Assembly: GCF_033097365.1 (NCBI RefSeq)
Contig: NZ_AP028461.1
Location: 4,960,001 to 5,024,000, forward strand
Length of the DNA: 64,000 bases
Direction: 5' to 3'
DNA from: Actinoplanes sichuanensis
GTDB lineage: Bacteria; Actinomycetota; Actinomycetes; Mycobacteriales; Micromonosporaceae
In this document: one piece after another, positions 1 through 7,684 of the stretch
How positions within the stretch are numbered: the stretch's first letter is position 1
Layout of the letters: each line of letters starts with the position of its first letter
Position numbers and translations under genes: made by a program
Notes under the pieces: generated by a model
Database searches by the model: none
What the model was told of the DNA's origin: nothing
The model's input: only the letters and a program-made list of their open reading frames with translations

Positions 1-1665
1 GGCGACCGACGCGCACAGCACCGGGTCGATGTTGGCCAGGCACTGCAGCTGCCGTTCCTTGATCGCCTGTTCGTAGCATTTGCCGAGCTCGAAGGTGTAG
101 GCGCGGATGATGTGTTCCTGCTCGACGGCGCTCATGCTCTTCCAGAACAGCCGAACCTGGGTGTAGTGGTCCTTGAACGAGACCGGCAGGTCGCGGACCT
201 TCGGCGCCTCGGTGACGGTCACCGGGACGTCGACGAAGCCGTCCTCGGCCGGGAACGGGTTGCCGCCGTCCAGCGAGTTCGGCCGGTACGGTGCGACACC
301 ACCGTGCACGGCGTGCTGGTGGAAGCCGTCGCGGAGCATGTCGTTGACCGGCGCGTGCGGCCGGTTGATCGGGATCTGGTGGAAGTTCGGCCCGGCCAGC
401 CGGGTCAGTTGGGTGTCGAGGTAGGAGAACAGCCGGCCCTGCAGCAGCGGGTCGTTGGTGACGTCGATGCCGGGCGGCAGGTGGCCGAGGTGGAACGCGA
501 CCTGCTCGACCTCGGCGTGGAAGTTGGTGGGCGTCCGGTTCAGCACCAGCTTGCCGACCGGCTGCACCGGAGCGAGTTCCTCGGGCACGATCTTGGTCGG
601 GTCGAGCAGGTCGATGCCGGCGAACGTCTCCTCCGGGGTGTCTGGGAAGACCTGCAGGCCCAGCTCCCACTCGGGGTAGGCGCCGGCTTCGATGGCGTCG
701 TAGAGGTCGCGGCGGTGGAAGTCGGGGTCGACACCGGAGGCGAGCTGCGCCTCCTCCCAGACCAGGGAGTGCACGCCCAGCTTCGGCTTCCAGTGGAATT
801 TCACCAGCACGGTCTCATCGGAGTCGTTGACCAGCCGGAACGTGTGGACGCCGAAACCCTCCATGGTCCGGTACGAGCGGGGGATGCCCCGGTCGGACAT
901 GTTCCACATGGTGTGGTGCTGGGCTTCGGTGTGCAGCGAGACGAAGTCCCAGAACGTGTCGTGGGCGCTCTGCGCCTGCGGGATCTCCCGGTCCGGGTGC
1001 CACTTGCCGGCGTGGATGATGTCCGGGAACTTGATCGCGTCCTGGATGAAGAACACCGGCATGTTGTTGCCGACCAGGTCGAAGGTGCCCTCGTCGGTGT
1101 AGAACTTGGTGGCGAAGCCGCGGGTGTCGCGGACCGTGTCGGCCGAGCCGCGCGAGCCGAGGACGGTCGAGAACCGTACGAAGACGTCGGTCTCCTTACC
1201 CTTGGCCGCGAGGAAACCGGCCCGGGTGAGGCCGGCGGCGGTGCCGTAGCTGGTGAACACGCCGTGGGCGCCGGCGCCGCGGGCGTGCACGACCCGCTCC
1301 GGGATCCGCTCGTGGTCGAAGTGGGTGATCTTCTCGCGGAAGTGGTGGTCCTGCAGCAGGATCGGGCCGCGCGGGCCGGCTTTGAGTGAGTGGTCGGTGT
1401 CGCGCAGTCGGGTGCCCTGCGCGGTGGTCAGGTAGGCGCCCTGCTGGGCGAACGCTTCCGGCGCGGCACCGGTCGGCACGCCGGTGGGGGTGACGGTGTC
1501 CGGTTGCCCCTGTTCGTGGCTCGGGGGTAGTGGGGCCGCCGGTTCGGTCGGCTCGGCGACGGTCGGGGTGCCACTGCCGGGCTTACCCGGGATCTCGGGC
1601 TTGCCGTCGCCGGTCACGGCCGTGACCGCGTCCTTGATCACCTCGGCGGGGGTACGCGCTTCCAT
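1..1665 (-). CDS. katE: Large-subunit heme catalase (KatE type), 3' end outside window
   Basis: Heme catalase that disproportionates hydrogen peroxide in the cytosol. The gene runs off the left edge: 555 codons are visible and no stop is reached. A proline-rich N-terminal extension of about 75 residues precedes the catalase core. The catalytic His lies in [12 protein letters not shown] (His127), the catalytic Asn in [10 protein letters not shown] (Asn200) and the heme-ligand Tyr in [10 protein letters not shown] (about residue 414). The long N-terminus, and the open frame continuing to residue 555, fit the clade 2 (HPII-like) type, whose flavodoxin-like C-terminal domain would lie beyond the edge. 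The ATG at 1665 has GAGGAG nine bases upstream. It is divergent from the methyltransferase at 1828; no regulator gene adjoins it. Confidence 0.95.
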   Translation of the reverse strand, partial: MEARTPAEVIKDAVTAVTGDGKPEIPGKPGSGTPTVAEPTEPAAPLPPSHEQGQPDTVTPTGVPTGAAPEAFAQQGAYLTTAQGTRLRDTDHSLKAGPRGPILLQDHHFREKITHFDHERIPERVVHARGAGAHGVFTSYGTAAGLTRAGFLAAKGKETDVFVRFSTVLGSRGSADTVRDTRGFATKFYTDEGTFDLVGNNMPVFFIQDAIKFPDIIHAGKWHPDREIPQAQSAHDTFWDFVSLHTEAQHHTMWNMSDRGIPRSYRTMEGFGVHTFRLVNDSDETVLVKFHWKPKLGVHSLVWEEAQLASGVDPDFHRRDLYDAIEAGAYPEWELGLQVFPDTPEETFAGIDLLDPTKIVPEELAPVQPVGKLVLNRTPTNFHAEVEQVAFHLGHLPPGIDVTNDPLLQGRLFSYLDTQLTRLAGPNFHQIPINRPHAPVNDMLRDGFHQHAVHGGVAPYRPNSLDGGNPFPAEDGFVDVPVTVTEAPKVRDLPVSFKDHYTQVRLFWKSMSAVEQEHIIRAYTFELGKCYEQAIKERQLQCLANIDPVLCASVA

Positions 1666-1827
1666 CAGGACAAACTCCTCAATACGTACGATGCGGTCGC
1701 CGTTCGCATACCCGGCTGCCGGACCGGCAAACGGACCTGTCACGTGCCCGGCGCATACCACCACCGCGTCGCCCGAAACCCCGACGTCGCCGTGATTGGA
1801 CCAGGCATCCGGGGGGATCCACCGTCG

Positions 1828-2763
1828 GTGACGACAACGAGCGACGAACTCCACCGGCTGGGCCGTGCACTGCGCGAAAGCGGCTACGAATTCACCACGG
1901 TCACCCCGGCGACGCACGCCCGGGTCAACCGGCGGCCGGACAACACCGAGGCCCGCGACCTGCGCGGGGTGTTCGGATGGAGCCGGCCGTTCCGGCCGGA
2001 GACGGTGCCGGGCGAGATCCTCGACATGCTGCGGGCCGCGGACGCCGTCGAGAGTCACGGTTCGCTGTGGCGCAGCAAGATCCGGTTCTCATCGTACGGC
2101 GGAGAGCTCTTCGTCCACTCGGCCTTCCCGACCGACGCGGCCGATGCGGTGTTCTTCGGCCCGGACACCTACCGGATGGCCGACGCCGCCGTGGCGCACG
2201 TCGGCAGCCGATCCGAACCGCCGGCCCGGGTCGCCGACGTCGGCTGCGGCAGCGGCGCCGGGGCCGTCGCGGTGGCGAGATCGGCCCCGCACGCGCAGGT
2301 CGTCGCCGTCGACATCAACCCGGCCGCGCTACGGTTCACCGAGGTCAACGCCCGCCTGGCCGGGACGGCGAACGTGTCGCCGCAGTACAGCGACCTGCTC
2401 GACGCGGTGGACGGCGACTTCGACCTGATCATCGCCAACCCGCCGTTCATGATCGACCCGGCCGGCCGGACCTACCGCGACGGCGGCGGTCCGGACGGCA
2501 ACGACCTGCCGCTCTCGCTGATCGACACCGCCGCGAAACGCCTGACACCCGGCGGAGCGCTGGTGTTGTTCGCCGGCACCGGCATCGTCGACGGCCGGGA
2601 TCCGTTGCGTGCCGCGGCCGCCGAACGCCTCCACGGGACCGGTCTGACCTGGACCTATCGCGAGGTCGATCCGGACGTGTACGGCGAGGAGCTGGACGGT
2701 CCGGCGTACGCACACGCCGACCGCATCGCCGTGGTCCTGCTGACCGCCACCCGCCCGCGGTGA
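1828..2763 (+). CDS. Class I SAM-dependent methyltransferase (PrmC/RsmC-like, NPPF motif)
   Basis: Rossmann-fold methyltransferase of 311 residues. The SAM-binding glycine motif VADVGCGSG is at residues 135-143, the acidic loop VDIN at 161-164, and NPPF at 204-207. NPPF is typical of enzymes that methylate an amide or exocyclic amine (HemK/PrmC, RsmC, N6-adenine types), so the target is a nitrogen, but whether protein, RNA or small molecule cannot be told. The N-terminal 130 residues are a separate helical region. The GTG at 1828 is preceded by a GGGGGG run; the frame is open further upstream but with no good ribosome site. Its stop overlaps the GTG of the next gene by 4 bases, so the two are probably co-translated. 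Confidence 0.85.
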   Translation: MTTTSDELHRLGRALRESGYEFTTVTPATHARVNRRPDNTEARDLRGVFGWSRPFRPETVPGEILDMLRAADAVESHGSLWRSKIRFSSYGGELFVHSAFPTDAADAVFFGPDTYRMADAAVAHVGSRSEPPARVADVGCGSGAGAVAVARSAPHAQVVAVDINPAALRFTEVNARLAGTANVSPQYSDLLDAVDGDFDLIIANPPFMIDPAGRTYRDGGGPDGNDLPLSLIDTAAKRLTPGGALVLFAGTGIVDGRDPLRAAAAERLHGTGLTWTYREVDPDVYGEELDGPAYAHADRIAVVLLTATRPR

Positions 2764-2867
2764 GGACCCTCGGCGGCGAGCCCGACGGTCGGACCTTCAG
2801 CAGCGATCACGTCGTGCCCACCTTCGGCGGCGATCACGTCGTGCGGACCTTCGGGGTCGAGGAGGAG
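2760..2867 (+). repeat. Four tandem 27-bp repeats at the ligase gene start
   Basis: Four imperfect 27-bp units lie head to tail at 2760, 2787, 2814 and 2841. They encode [27 protein letters not shown] and VRTFGVEEE. The last unit is the conserved N-terminus of the enzyme family, so the first three look like amplified copies of the gene's own start. Three of the four units begin with GTG in frame. Seen directly in the sequence; the amplification history is inferred. Confidence 0.85.
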
Positions 2868-3905
2868 TTCCTCCTGCTCGACCCACGAACCGCGCAGAAC
2901 GTACCGCTGGCCGACAAGGTCGTCGCCGCCCTGCCGGAACCGTTCCGGGAACGCAGCCGCCGGGAGTTCCGGCCCAGCATGATCGAGATGGTCACCGACG
3001 TGTGCACCAGCACCGACGACCTCTCCCGGCAGCTGCGCGACGCCCGGGCGGCGGCCACGGCGGCGGCACACTCGGCGGGCGCGACACTGACCGCGATCGG
3101 CGCCACCCCGGTCGCCGAAACCGACCCGCGGTCCAGCGACGACCCACGGTTCCGGGCGATCACCGACCACTATGGGCCGATCGCCCGCGACCCCGCGCTG
3201 TGCGGCTGCCACGTCCACGTCGGTGTCGCCGACCCGCACCTGGCCGTCGACATCTGCACCCGCCTACGCGCCGACCTGCCCCTGCTACAGGCACTGACCG
3301 CGAACTCACCACTGTGGCTCGGCACCGACACCGGCTACGCGAGCTGGCGCTGCGTACAACTGCGGCGGTGGCCGACCGTCGCGCCGTGGCCGCACCTGCG
3401 GTCGGTCGCCGAGTTCGAGCAGACCGTGGCGGCGCTGGTCGCGTCCGGCGACATGATGGACGACAGCATGGTGCTGTGGTGGGCCCGGCCGTCCCGGGCG
3501 TTCCCGACCGTCGAGGTCCGGGCCGCCGACGTCTGCCTCGACCCGGCCGACACCGCCCTGCTCGCCGCCCTGGTCCGGGCCATGGTCGACACCGCCGCCC
3601 ACAGCACCGCCCCGCCGGTCCCCGACGTGCTGCTCCACGCGGCCCACGGCAGCGCCGCCCGGCACGGCATGGCCGGCACCCTGCTCGACCCGCGCACCGG
3701 CCGGGCCGTCCCGGCATGGGACCTGGTCGGTGCGCTCGTCGACCGGATCACGCCCGCCCTGCGACACCACGGCGACCTGGAGACGGTCACCGCGGGCCTG
3801 CACCGGATCCACGTCGACGGCACCGGCGCCGAACGGCAGCGCCGCCTGCTCGCCCGGGGCCTGTCGATCCCGGACATGCTGGCCCGCACCTCAACCGCGC
3901 AGTGA
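2760..3905 (+). CDS. Glutamate-cysteine ligase-like carboxylate-amine ligase (GCS2/YbdK family)
   Basis: ATP-dependent carboxylate-amine ligase of the GCS2 fold; YbdK relatives form gamma-glutamyl amides weakly and their physiological substrates are mostly unknown. The family signature GVEEEFLLLD, the GCHVHVGV segment with its two His, and WWARPS and VEVRAADV blocks are present. Homologues normally begin at M-R-T-x-G-V-E-E-E-F, which here corresponds to the GTG at 2841. The GTG at 2760 overlaps the upstream stop by 4 bases and would add 27 residues made of three 9-residue repeats; GTG 2814 is a third option. The start is therefore uncertain. The 3' end overlaps the convergent oxidase gene by 15 bases. 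Mycothiol-using actinobacteria do not need glutathione, so a role in a dedicated small-molecule step is plausible but inferred. Confidence 0.85.
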   Translation: MRTLGGEPDGRTFSSDHVVPTFGGDHVVRTFGVEEEFLLLDPRTAQNVPLADKVVAALPEPFRERSRREFRPSMIEMVTDVCTSTDDLSRQLRDARAAATAAAHSAGATLTAIGATPVAETDPRSSDDPRFRAITDHYGPIARDPALCGCHVHVGVADPHLAVDICTRLRADLPLLQALTANSPLWLGTDTGYASWRCVQLRRWPTVAPWPHLRSVAEFEQTVAALVASGDMMDDSMVLWWARPSRAFPTVEVRAADVCLDPADTALLAALVRAMVDTAAHSTAPPVPDVLLHAAHGSAARHGMAGTLLDPRTGRAVPAWDLVGALVDRITPALRHHGDLETVTAGLHRIHVDGTGAERQRRLLARGLSIPDMLARTSTAQ

Positions 3906-4853
3906 GGAACCGCCCGCCGCCCACGCGTCCAGCACCGACCGCGCCCACAGGTTGTCGACCGCCAGCGCGCAGCGGGCACCCCACAGCACCTGCCCGGCGA
4001 GTTCCGGCTCGCTCACCGCGAACGACCCGCACAGGTCGTGCGCGGCGATCTGCTCGTGCACCGCGTCCGCCTCCACGTGCTCGTCATAGAAGGCGGTCGC
4101 GCTCGCGTCCCCGCCGAGACGACGCAAACCGTTGCCGTACGCCCGGTTCGGCAGCGACGACGTCATCTCGTACGCGGCGAGATGACCCAGGATCGCCCCG
4201 CGCCGAGCCCGGTGCAACGCGAAGAACGACATCAGGTTGTTGACCGCCAGCGTGGTCGCCGGAACCGTGTCGACATAGGCGCCGTAGGTCAGGTCCAGAC
4301 CGAACCAGGTCATCGTCTGCTTGAACAGTTCCTGATGCATGCGTTCGGTGACGCCGGCCCCGTACTCGTCGAGCTGGATCTCGATCAACGCGGCCTTGGC
4401 GCGCCCACCCAGCCGCGGGATCGCATAGGTGTGCGGATCGGCCTCCCGCAGGTGATACACCGACCGGTGCGTCACGAACTCACGGAACTGCTCCAGGGTC
4501 GCCCGGCCCCGCAGATAGCCCGACAGCGACGGCCCGTCGTCGGCCGCGACCAGCCCGCCGAGCAGCTGCGGCACCGCCGCCGGATCCACCTGCGGCACCG
4601 CGCCGACCAGGTCGTTCAGCCACGCTCCGAGACGGAGCTCCAGCCCGGTGCGCAGCCGCAGCAGGTCAGGGTGATGCTCCCAGGCGTCGTCGACGCCGTC
4701 CCAGCCCCGGTAGGCCAGTTCGTAACAGACGAACAGCGACAGATGCAGATCCTCGTCATCGTCCGGCGCGATCCCGGCGATCGGCGACACGTCACCACCG
4801 AGAGCATCGATCAGGGCGCTGGACAGGGAACCTCGCGGTACCGGCAGCTTCAT
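3891..4853 (-). CDS. Iron-containing redox enzyme family protein (haem-oxygenase-like di-iron oxidase)
   Basis: A 320-residue all-helical protein of the family annotated as iron-containing redox enzyme (Haem_oxygenas_2/HDO). Members with known roles bind two irons in a haem-oxygenase fold and perform N-oxygenation, C-C cleavage or desaturation on amino acids and fatty acids. Candidate metal-binding segments are EIQLDEYGAG with a later MHQELF, and FYDEHVEADAVHEQIA near the C-terminus; residue assignment is by pattern only. The ATG at 4853 stands 50 bases from the divergent CDGSH gene at 4904, so both probably share a promoter region. The C-terminus overlaps the convergent ligase gene by 15 bases. 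Confidence 0.8.
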   Translation of the reverse strand: MKLPVPRGSLSSALIDALGGDVSPIAGIAPDDDEDLHLSLFVCYELAYRGWDGVDDAWEHHPDLLRLRTGLELRLGAWLNDLVGAVPQVDPAAVPQLLGGLVAADDGPSLSGYLRGRATLEQFREFVTHRSVYHLREADPHTYAIPRLGGRAKAALIEIQLDEYGAGVTERMHQELFKQTMTWFGLDLTYGAYVDTVPATTLAVNNLMSFFALHRARRGAILGHLAAYEMTSSLPNRAYGNGLRRLGGDASATAFYDEHVEADAVHEQIAAHDLCGSFAVSEPELAGQVLWGARCALAVDNLWARSVLDAWAAGGSSLRG

Positions 4854-4903
4854 GCCGGACCGGATTCCCGTTTGGCGAACCCGGAAACGGAAATCCGATC
4901 ACC

Positions 4904-5128
4904 ATGACGTCGACCATCACACCGTACGAGGACGGTCCGCTGATCATCCGCGGCGACTTCGAACTGCGCACGCCCGACGGTGAGCCCATCGACCCGGGCC
5001 GCCGCACGATCGCCCTCTGCCGCTGCGGCAAATCCGCAGCCAAACCGTTCTGCGACGGCACCCACAAGACGTTCCGCTTCCGCGCCGGCACCGGCCGCGA
5101 CTCCCCCACACCCCGGACTACGGGCTGA
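4904..5128 (+). CDS. CDGSH iron-sulfur domain protein
   Basis: A 74-residue protein with the complete CDGSH cluster motif CRCGKSAAKPFCDGTH (C-x-C, then C-D-G-T-H), which binds a labile [2Fe-2S] cluster through three Cys and one His. Family members are electron- or cluster-transfer proteins. Its tight divergent pairing with the di-iron oxidase suggests that it supplies electrons or iron-sulfur clusters to that enzyme; this is inference from position. The ATG at 4904 gives a full-length single-domain protein. Confidence 0.9.
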   Translation: MTSTITPYEDGPLIIRGDFELRTPDGEPIDPGRRTIALCRCGKSAAKPFCDGTHKTFRFRAGTGRDSPTPRTTG

Positions 5129-5181
5129 CCTGCCCCTTTTCGCGCGCGATGACCGTGGCCGTGATGTGTCAAGATCAGCCG

Positions 5182-6012
5182 ATGGAATCCGGTCGGCCCC
5201 GTGTCCTCTACGTCAGCGACCTGGCCTACCAGGCCCGCGGACGCCGGTACTGCGACGAGGACATCTACCTGACCGCCCGGCTGCGCGGCCGGTTCGACCT
5301 GGCGATCTGTCATCCGCTGGACGCTCGCGCGTTGATGCACGGATTCGACGCGGTGGTCGTCCGTAACAGCGGGCCGGTGCTGCACTACCGGGACGAGTAC
5401 GACGCATTCCGTTCAGCCGCCACCGAGACCGGCGTGCGGGTCTTCACCGAGCTGACCGGTAACGGTGACATGGCCGGTAAGCAGTACCTGCTCGACCTGT
5501 ACGCCCAGGGCCACCCGGTGATTCCCACCGTCGACCGGCTCGAGGACGTCGGCCGGCTACCGGACACCGACGTCTACGTGGCGAAACCGAAGTTCGGCGC
5601 GGACTCGGCCGGTCTGGTCGTCGTCGCCCGGGGCGACCTGCCCGGGCTCGACTTCACCGACCTGCTGGTGCAGCCCCGCATCGACTTCGAGTACGAGGTC
5701 TCCTTCTACTTCATCGACCACGAGTTCCAGTACGCCCTGTACGCGCCCCGGCCGCAGCAGCGGTGGGAACTCGAGACCTACCAGCCGGACACCGACGACC
5801 TCGCCTTCGCCCAGCGGTTCATCGACTGGAACAGCGTCGAGCACGGCATCCAGCGGGTGGACGCCTGCCGTGCCCGTGACGGCGCACTGCTGCTGGTGGA
5901 GCTGGAGGACCTCAACCCGTACCTGTCACTGGACCGGGTCGACCCGGCCACCCGCGACCGGTTCGTCGAAGCCCTGACGGCCGCCCTGCTCCGTCTGGTG
6001 GCCCGACCGTGA
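5182..6012 (+). CDS. ATP-grasp family carboxylate ligase of unknown substrate
   Basis: About 276 residues with an ATP-grasp layout. The ATP-binding lysine segment is VAKPKFGADSAG, followed by VQPRIDFEYEVSFYF, the nucleotide segment IQRVDACR and the acidic metal site ELEDLNPYLSLD. ATP-grasp enzymes join a carboxylate to an amine or thiol through an acyl phosphate; the substrate here is unknown. The ATG at 5182 (MESGRPRVLYVSD) starts the first beta strand; the frame is open to 5149, but the extra residues look non-native. It lies 53 bases after the CDGSH gene and its stop overlaps the GNAT start by 4 bases. Two unrelated amide ligases, an oxidase and an acetyltransferase thus lie together. Confidence 0.7.
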   Translation: MESGRPRVLYVSDLAYQARGRRYCDEDIYLTARLRGRFDLAICHPLDARALMHGFDAVVVRNSGPVLHYRDEYDAFRSAATETGVRVFTELTGNGDMAGKQYLLDLYAQGHPVIPTVDRLEDVGRLPDTDVYVAKPKFGADSAGLVVVARGDLPGLDFTDLLVQPRIDFEYEVSFYFIDHEFQYALYAPRPQQRWELETYQPDTDDLAFAQRFIDWNSVEHGIQRVDACRARDGALLLVELEDLNPYLSLDRVDPATRDRFVEALTAALLRLVARP

Positions 6013-6539
6013 CGATGTCGCCGTCGTTGCGCACCGCGCGCCTGAGACTGGACGCGTTCACCACCGACGACACCGCCGAGTTGCACGAGCTCTTCACCGA
6101 TCCGGCCACCCACACCATCGGGTCGGGGCCCTTCGTCGCCCTCGAACAGACGCAACGCTGGATCGCCGATCGCAGGGCCGCCCAGCACGATCACGGCCTG
6201 TGCTGGTATGCGCTGCGGTGTGCCGAGACCGGGCTGCTGATCGGCAACTGCGGGATGCTCAAGGGCCGCACCGGTTTCCAGGAGCCCGAGATCGGCTACC
6301 AGATCCGGGCCTCCCACCGAGGTCACGGCTATGCCGTCGAGGCGGCCGAGGCGGTGCTGCAGCAGTGTCGCGCGGCGGGGATTCGACGCGTGTGGGCCAC
6401 CGTGCGACCGCACAACAGCGCCTCGCGCCGCATCCTCACCCGCCTCGGCATGCACCTGGACCGGACGGCGAGCGACGACCGTGGCGACCTGCTCTTCTAC
6501 GTCATCGAAACGACGTCGGCTCGGCCGGTGTCGTCATGA
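6009..6539 (+). CDS. GNAT N-acetyltransferase (RimJ/RimL type)
   Basis: A 176-residue acetyltransferase using acetyl-CoA. It begins with SLRTARLRLDAFTTDD, typical of the RimJ/RimL group, and has the acetyl-CoA-binding signature IRASHRGHGYAVEAAEA followed by VRPHNSASRRILTRLGM. The GTG at 6009 overlaps the preceding stop by 4 bases (an ATG at 6015 is possible). Substrate unknown: N-terminal amines, antibiotics or a metabolite made by the neighbouring ligases are all possible. Confidence 0.85.
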   Translation: MTMSPSLRTARLRLDAFTTDDTAELHELFTDPATHTIGSGPFVALEQTQRWIADRRAAQHDHGLCWYALRCAETGLLIGNCGMLKGRTGFQEPEIGYQIRASHRGHGYAVEAAEAVLQQCRAAGIRRVWATVRPHNSASRRILTRLGMHLDRTASDDRGDLLFYVIETTSARPVSS

Positions 6540-6647
6540 CCCGCCCCGCAACGCCCACCCGGTTGCGCCGACACGGGCGGCGTCACCGCGGTGATCAGAT
6601 TCGGTAGATGGTGGAACCGGTCGGGGTGCTCGGGGGTGATGACAGGT

Positions 6648-7148
6648 ATGAGCGACTCGTCCGCCGCGTCAGAGGCGGTCTCCGACCTGTTCCGTTCCTG
6701 CTATGCGCGGCTGGTCGGCGTCGTCGCGCTGGCCTCGGGCAGCAGGACGGATGCCGAGGAGTGTGTCCAGGAGGCGTTTCTCAAGGCCTTCGACAGGTGG
6801 GATCGCGTCTCGGGGTTGGAGTCGCCGGAGGCCTGGGTCCGGACGGTGGCGCTGCGGCTGTCGTCCAACCGTCGGCGCAAGGCGCGGAACATGGTGAAGG
6901 CGCTGCTTCGTCTCGGGCCTCCGCACGAAGACCCGCCGCCCGACACGAACCGCCTGGATGTCGTCCAGGCGTTACGGGGCTTGCCCGGCGGGCAGCGGCA
7001 GGTCGTCGTCATGTACTACCTGCTCGGGTTCGACGTCGATCACATCGCGCAGGCCCTGGGAGTCGCGTCCGGAACAGTGAAATCGCGGTTGAGTCGGGCC
7101 CGTGCAGTCCTCGGTCCGCTGCTGCGGGAGGAGAGCTTCCATGTCTGA
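6648..7148 (+). CDS. ECF RNA polymerase sigma factor (SigE-like)
   Basis: A 166-residue group 4 sigma factor. Region 2 is seen in DLFRSCYARLV to AEECVQEAFLKAFDRWDRV, and region 4 in LPGGQRQVVVMYYLLGFDVDHIAQAL with the helix-turn-helix GVASGTVKSRLSRARAVL. The ATG at 6648 is favoured because a GGGGGTG ribosome site lies about 10 bases upstream; ATGs at 6591 and 6639 are in frame. It overlaps the next gene by 8 bases, the usual arrangement for a sigma factor and its control protein. Confidence 0.9.
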   Translation: MSDSSAASEAVSDLFRSCYARLVGVVALASGSRTDAEECVQEAFLKAFDRWDRVSGLESPEAWVRTVALRLSSNRRRKARNMVKALLRLGPPHEDPPPDTNRLDVVQALRGLPGGQRQVVVMYYLLGFDVDHIAQALGVASGTVKSRLSRARAVLGPLLREESFHV

Positions 7149-7659
7149 CATCAAGTCGCTGTTGGCCGCCGAGGCGGAGAAACTGCGTCCGGCGTACGAG
7201 CCGGAGTTCGCCGAGTTGCTGGCGGAGAGGACGAAGCGCCGGCGGCGGTACGCCGCGGTCGCCGCGTCCGCGGTGGCCGTGGTCCTGGTGGTCGGCTCGG
7301 CACAGTTGACCCAGGGACCCGGGCCACGAGATCGGCAGCCCGCAGACATCCGGAAGCCGCTGCCGGCCGGAGGGGTCATGGACGTCACGGTCACCGGGAT
7401 GATGCGGATGGTCGGCGGGCCCCTGGGCAGCGGACCGTCCGGGGTCGCGGGCAAGGTTCACTTCGGGTCGGCCGACGGTTCCGTCACCTCCGCCGAGGTG
7501 AGCACCGAGGGCAGGTTCAGCGTGGCGCTCCCCGCCGGGCGCTATACGGTGACCGGTACCCCGATCTCGGCCGAGAGCCCGATCTGCCAGGCTCGGGACG
7601 AGGTCGTCGTACCGGCCGGCGGCCTCAGCGGTGTCGAGGTGGACTGCCACATCCGATGA
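7141..7659 (+). CDS. Membrane-anchored partner of the ECF sigma factor, unknown family
   Basis: A 172-residue protein with a charged cytosolic N-terminus of about 35 residues, one membrane segment (AAVAASAVAVVLVVGSA, about residues 39-55) and an extracytoplasmic part with a beta-rich GRFSVALPAGRYTVTGTPIS stretch resembling carboxypeptidase-regulatory-like folds. Two Cys (SPICQ and VDCHIR) could form a disulfide. The 8-base overlap with the sigma gene suggests an anti-sigma or accessory role, but no ZAS zinc motif (HxxxCxxC) is present. The ATG at 7141 is the natural start. Confidence 0.7.
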   Translation: MSDIKSLLAAEAEKLRPAYEPEFAELLAERTKRRRRYAAVAASAVAVVLVVGSAQLTQGPGPRDRQPADIRKPLPAGGVMDVTVTGMMRMVGGPLGSGPSGVAGKVHFGSADGSVTSAEVSTEGRFSVALPAGRYTVTGTPISAESPICQARDEVVVPAGGLSGVEVDCHIR

Positions 7660-7684
7660 CGGCACACGGAAAGAGCACCTGATC

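Noticed and set aside
112..1389. Long plus-strand open frame of 425 codons antisense to the catalase gene
   Set aside because: Its product is low-complexity Val/Gly/Arg-rich; the minus strand encodes a textbook catalase. High GC keeps antisense frames open.
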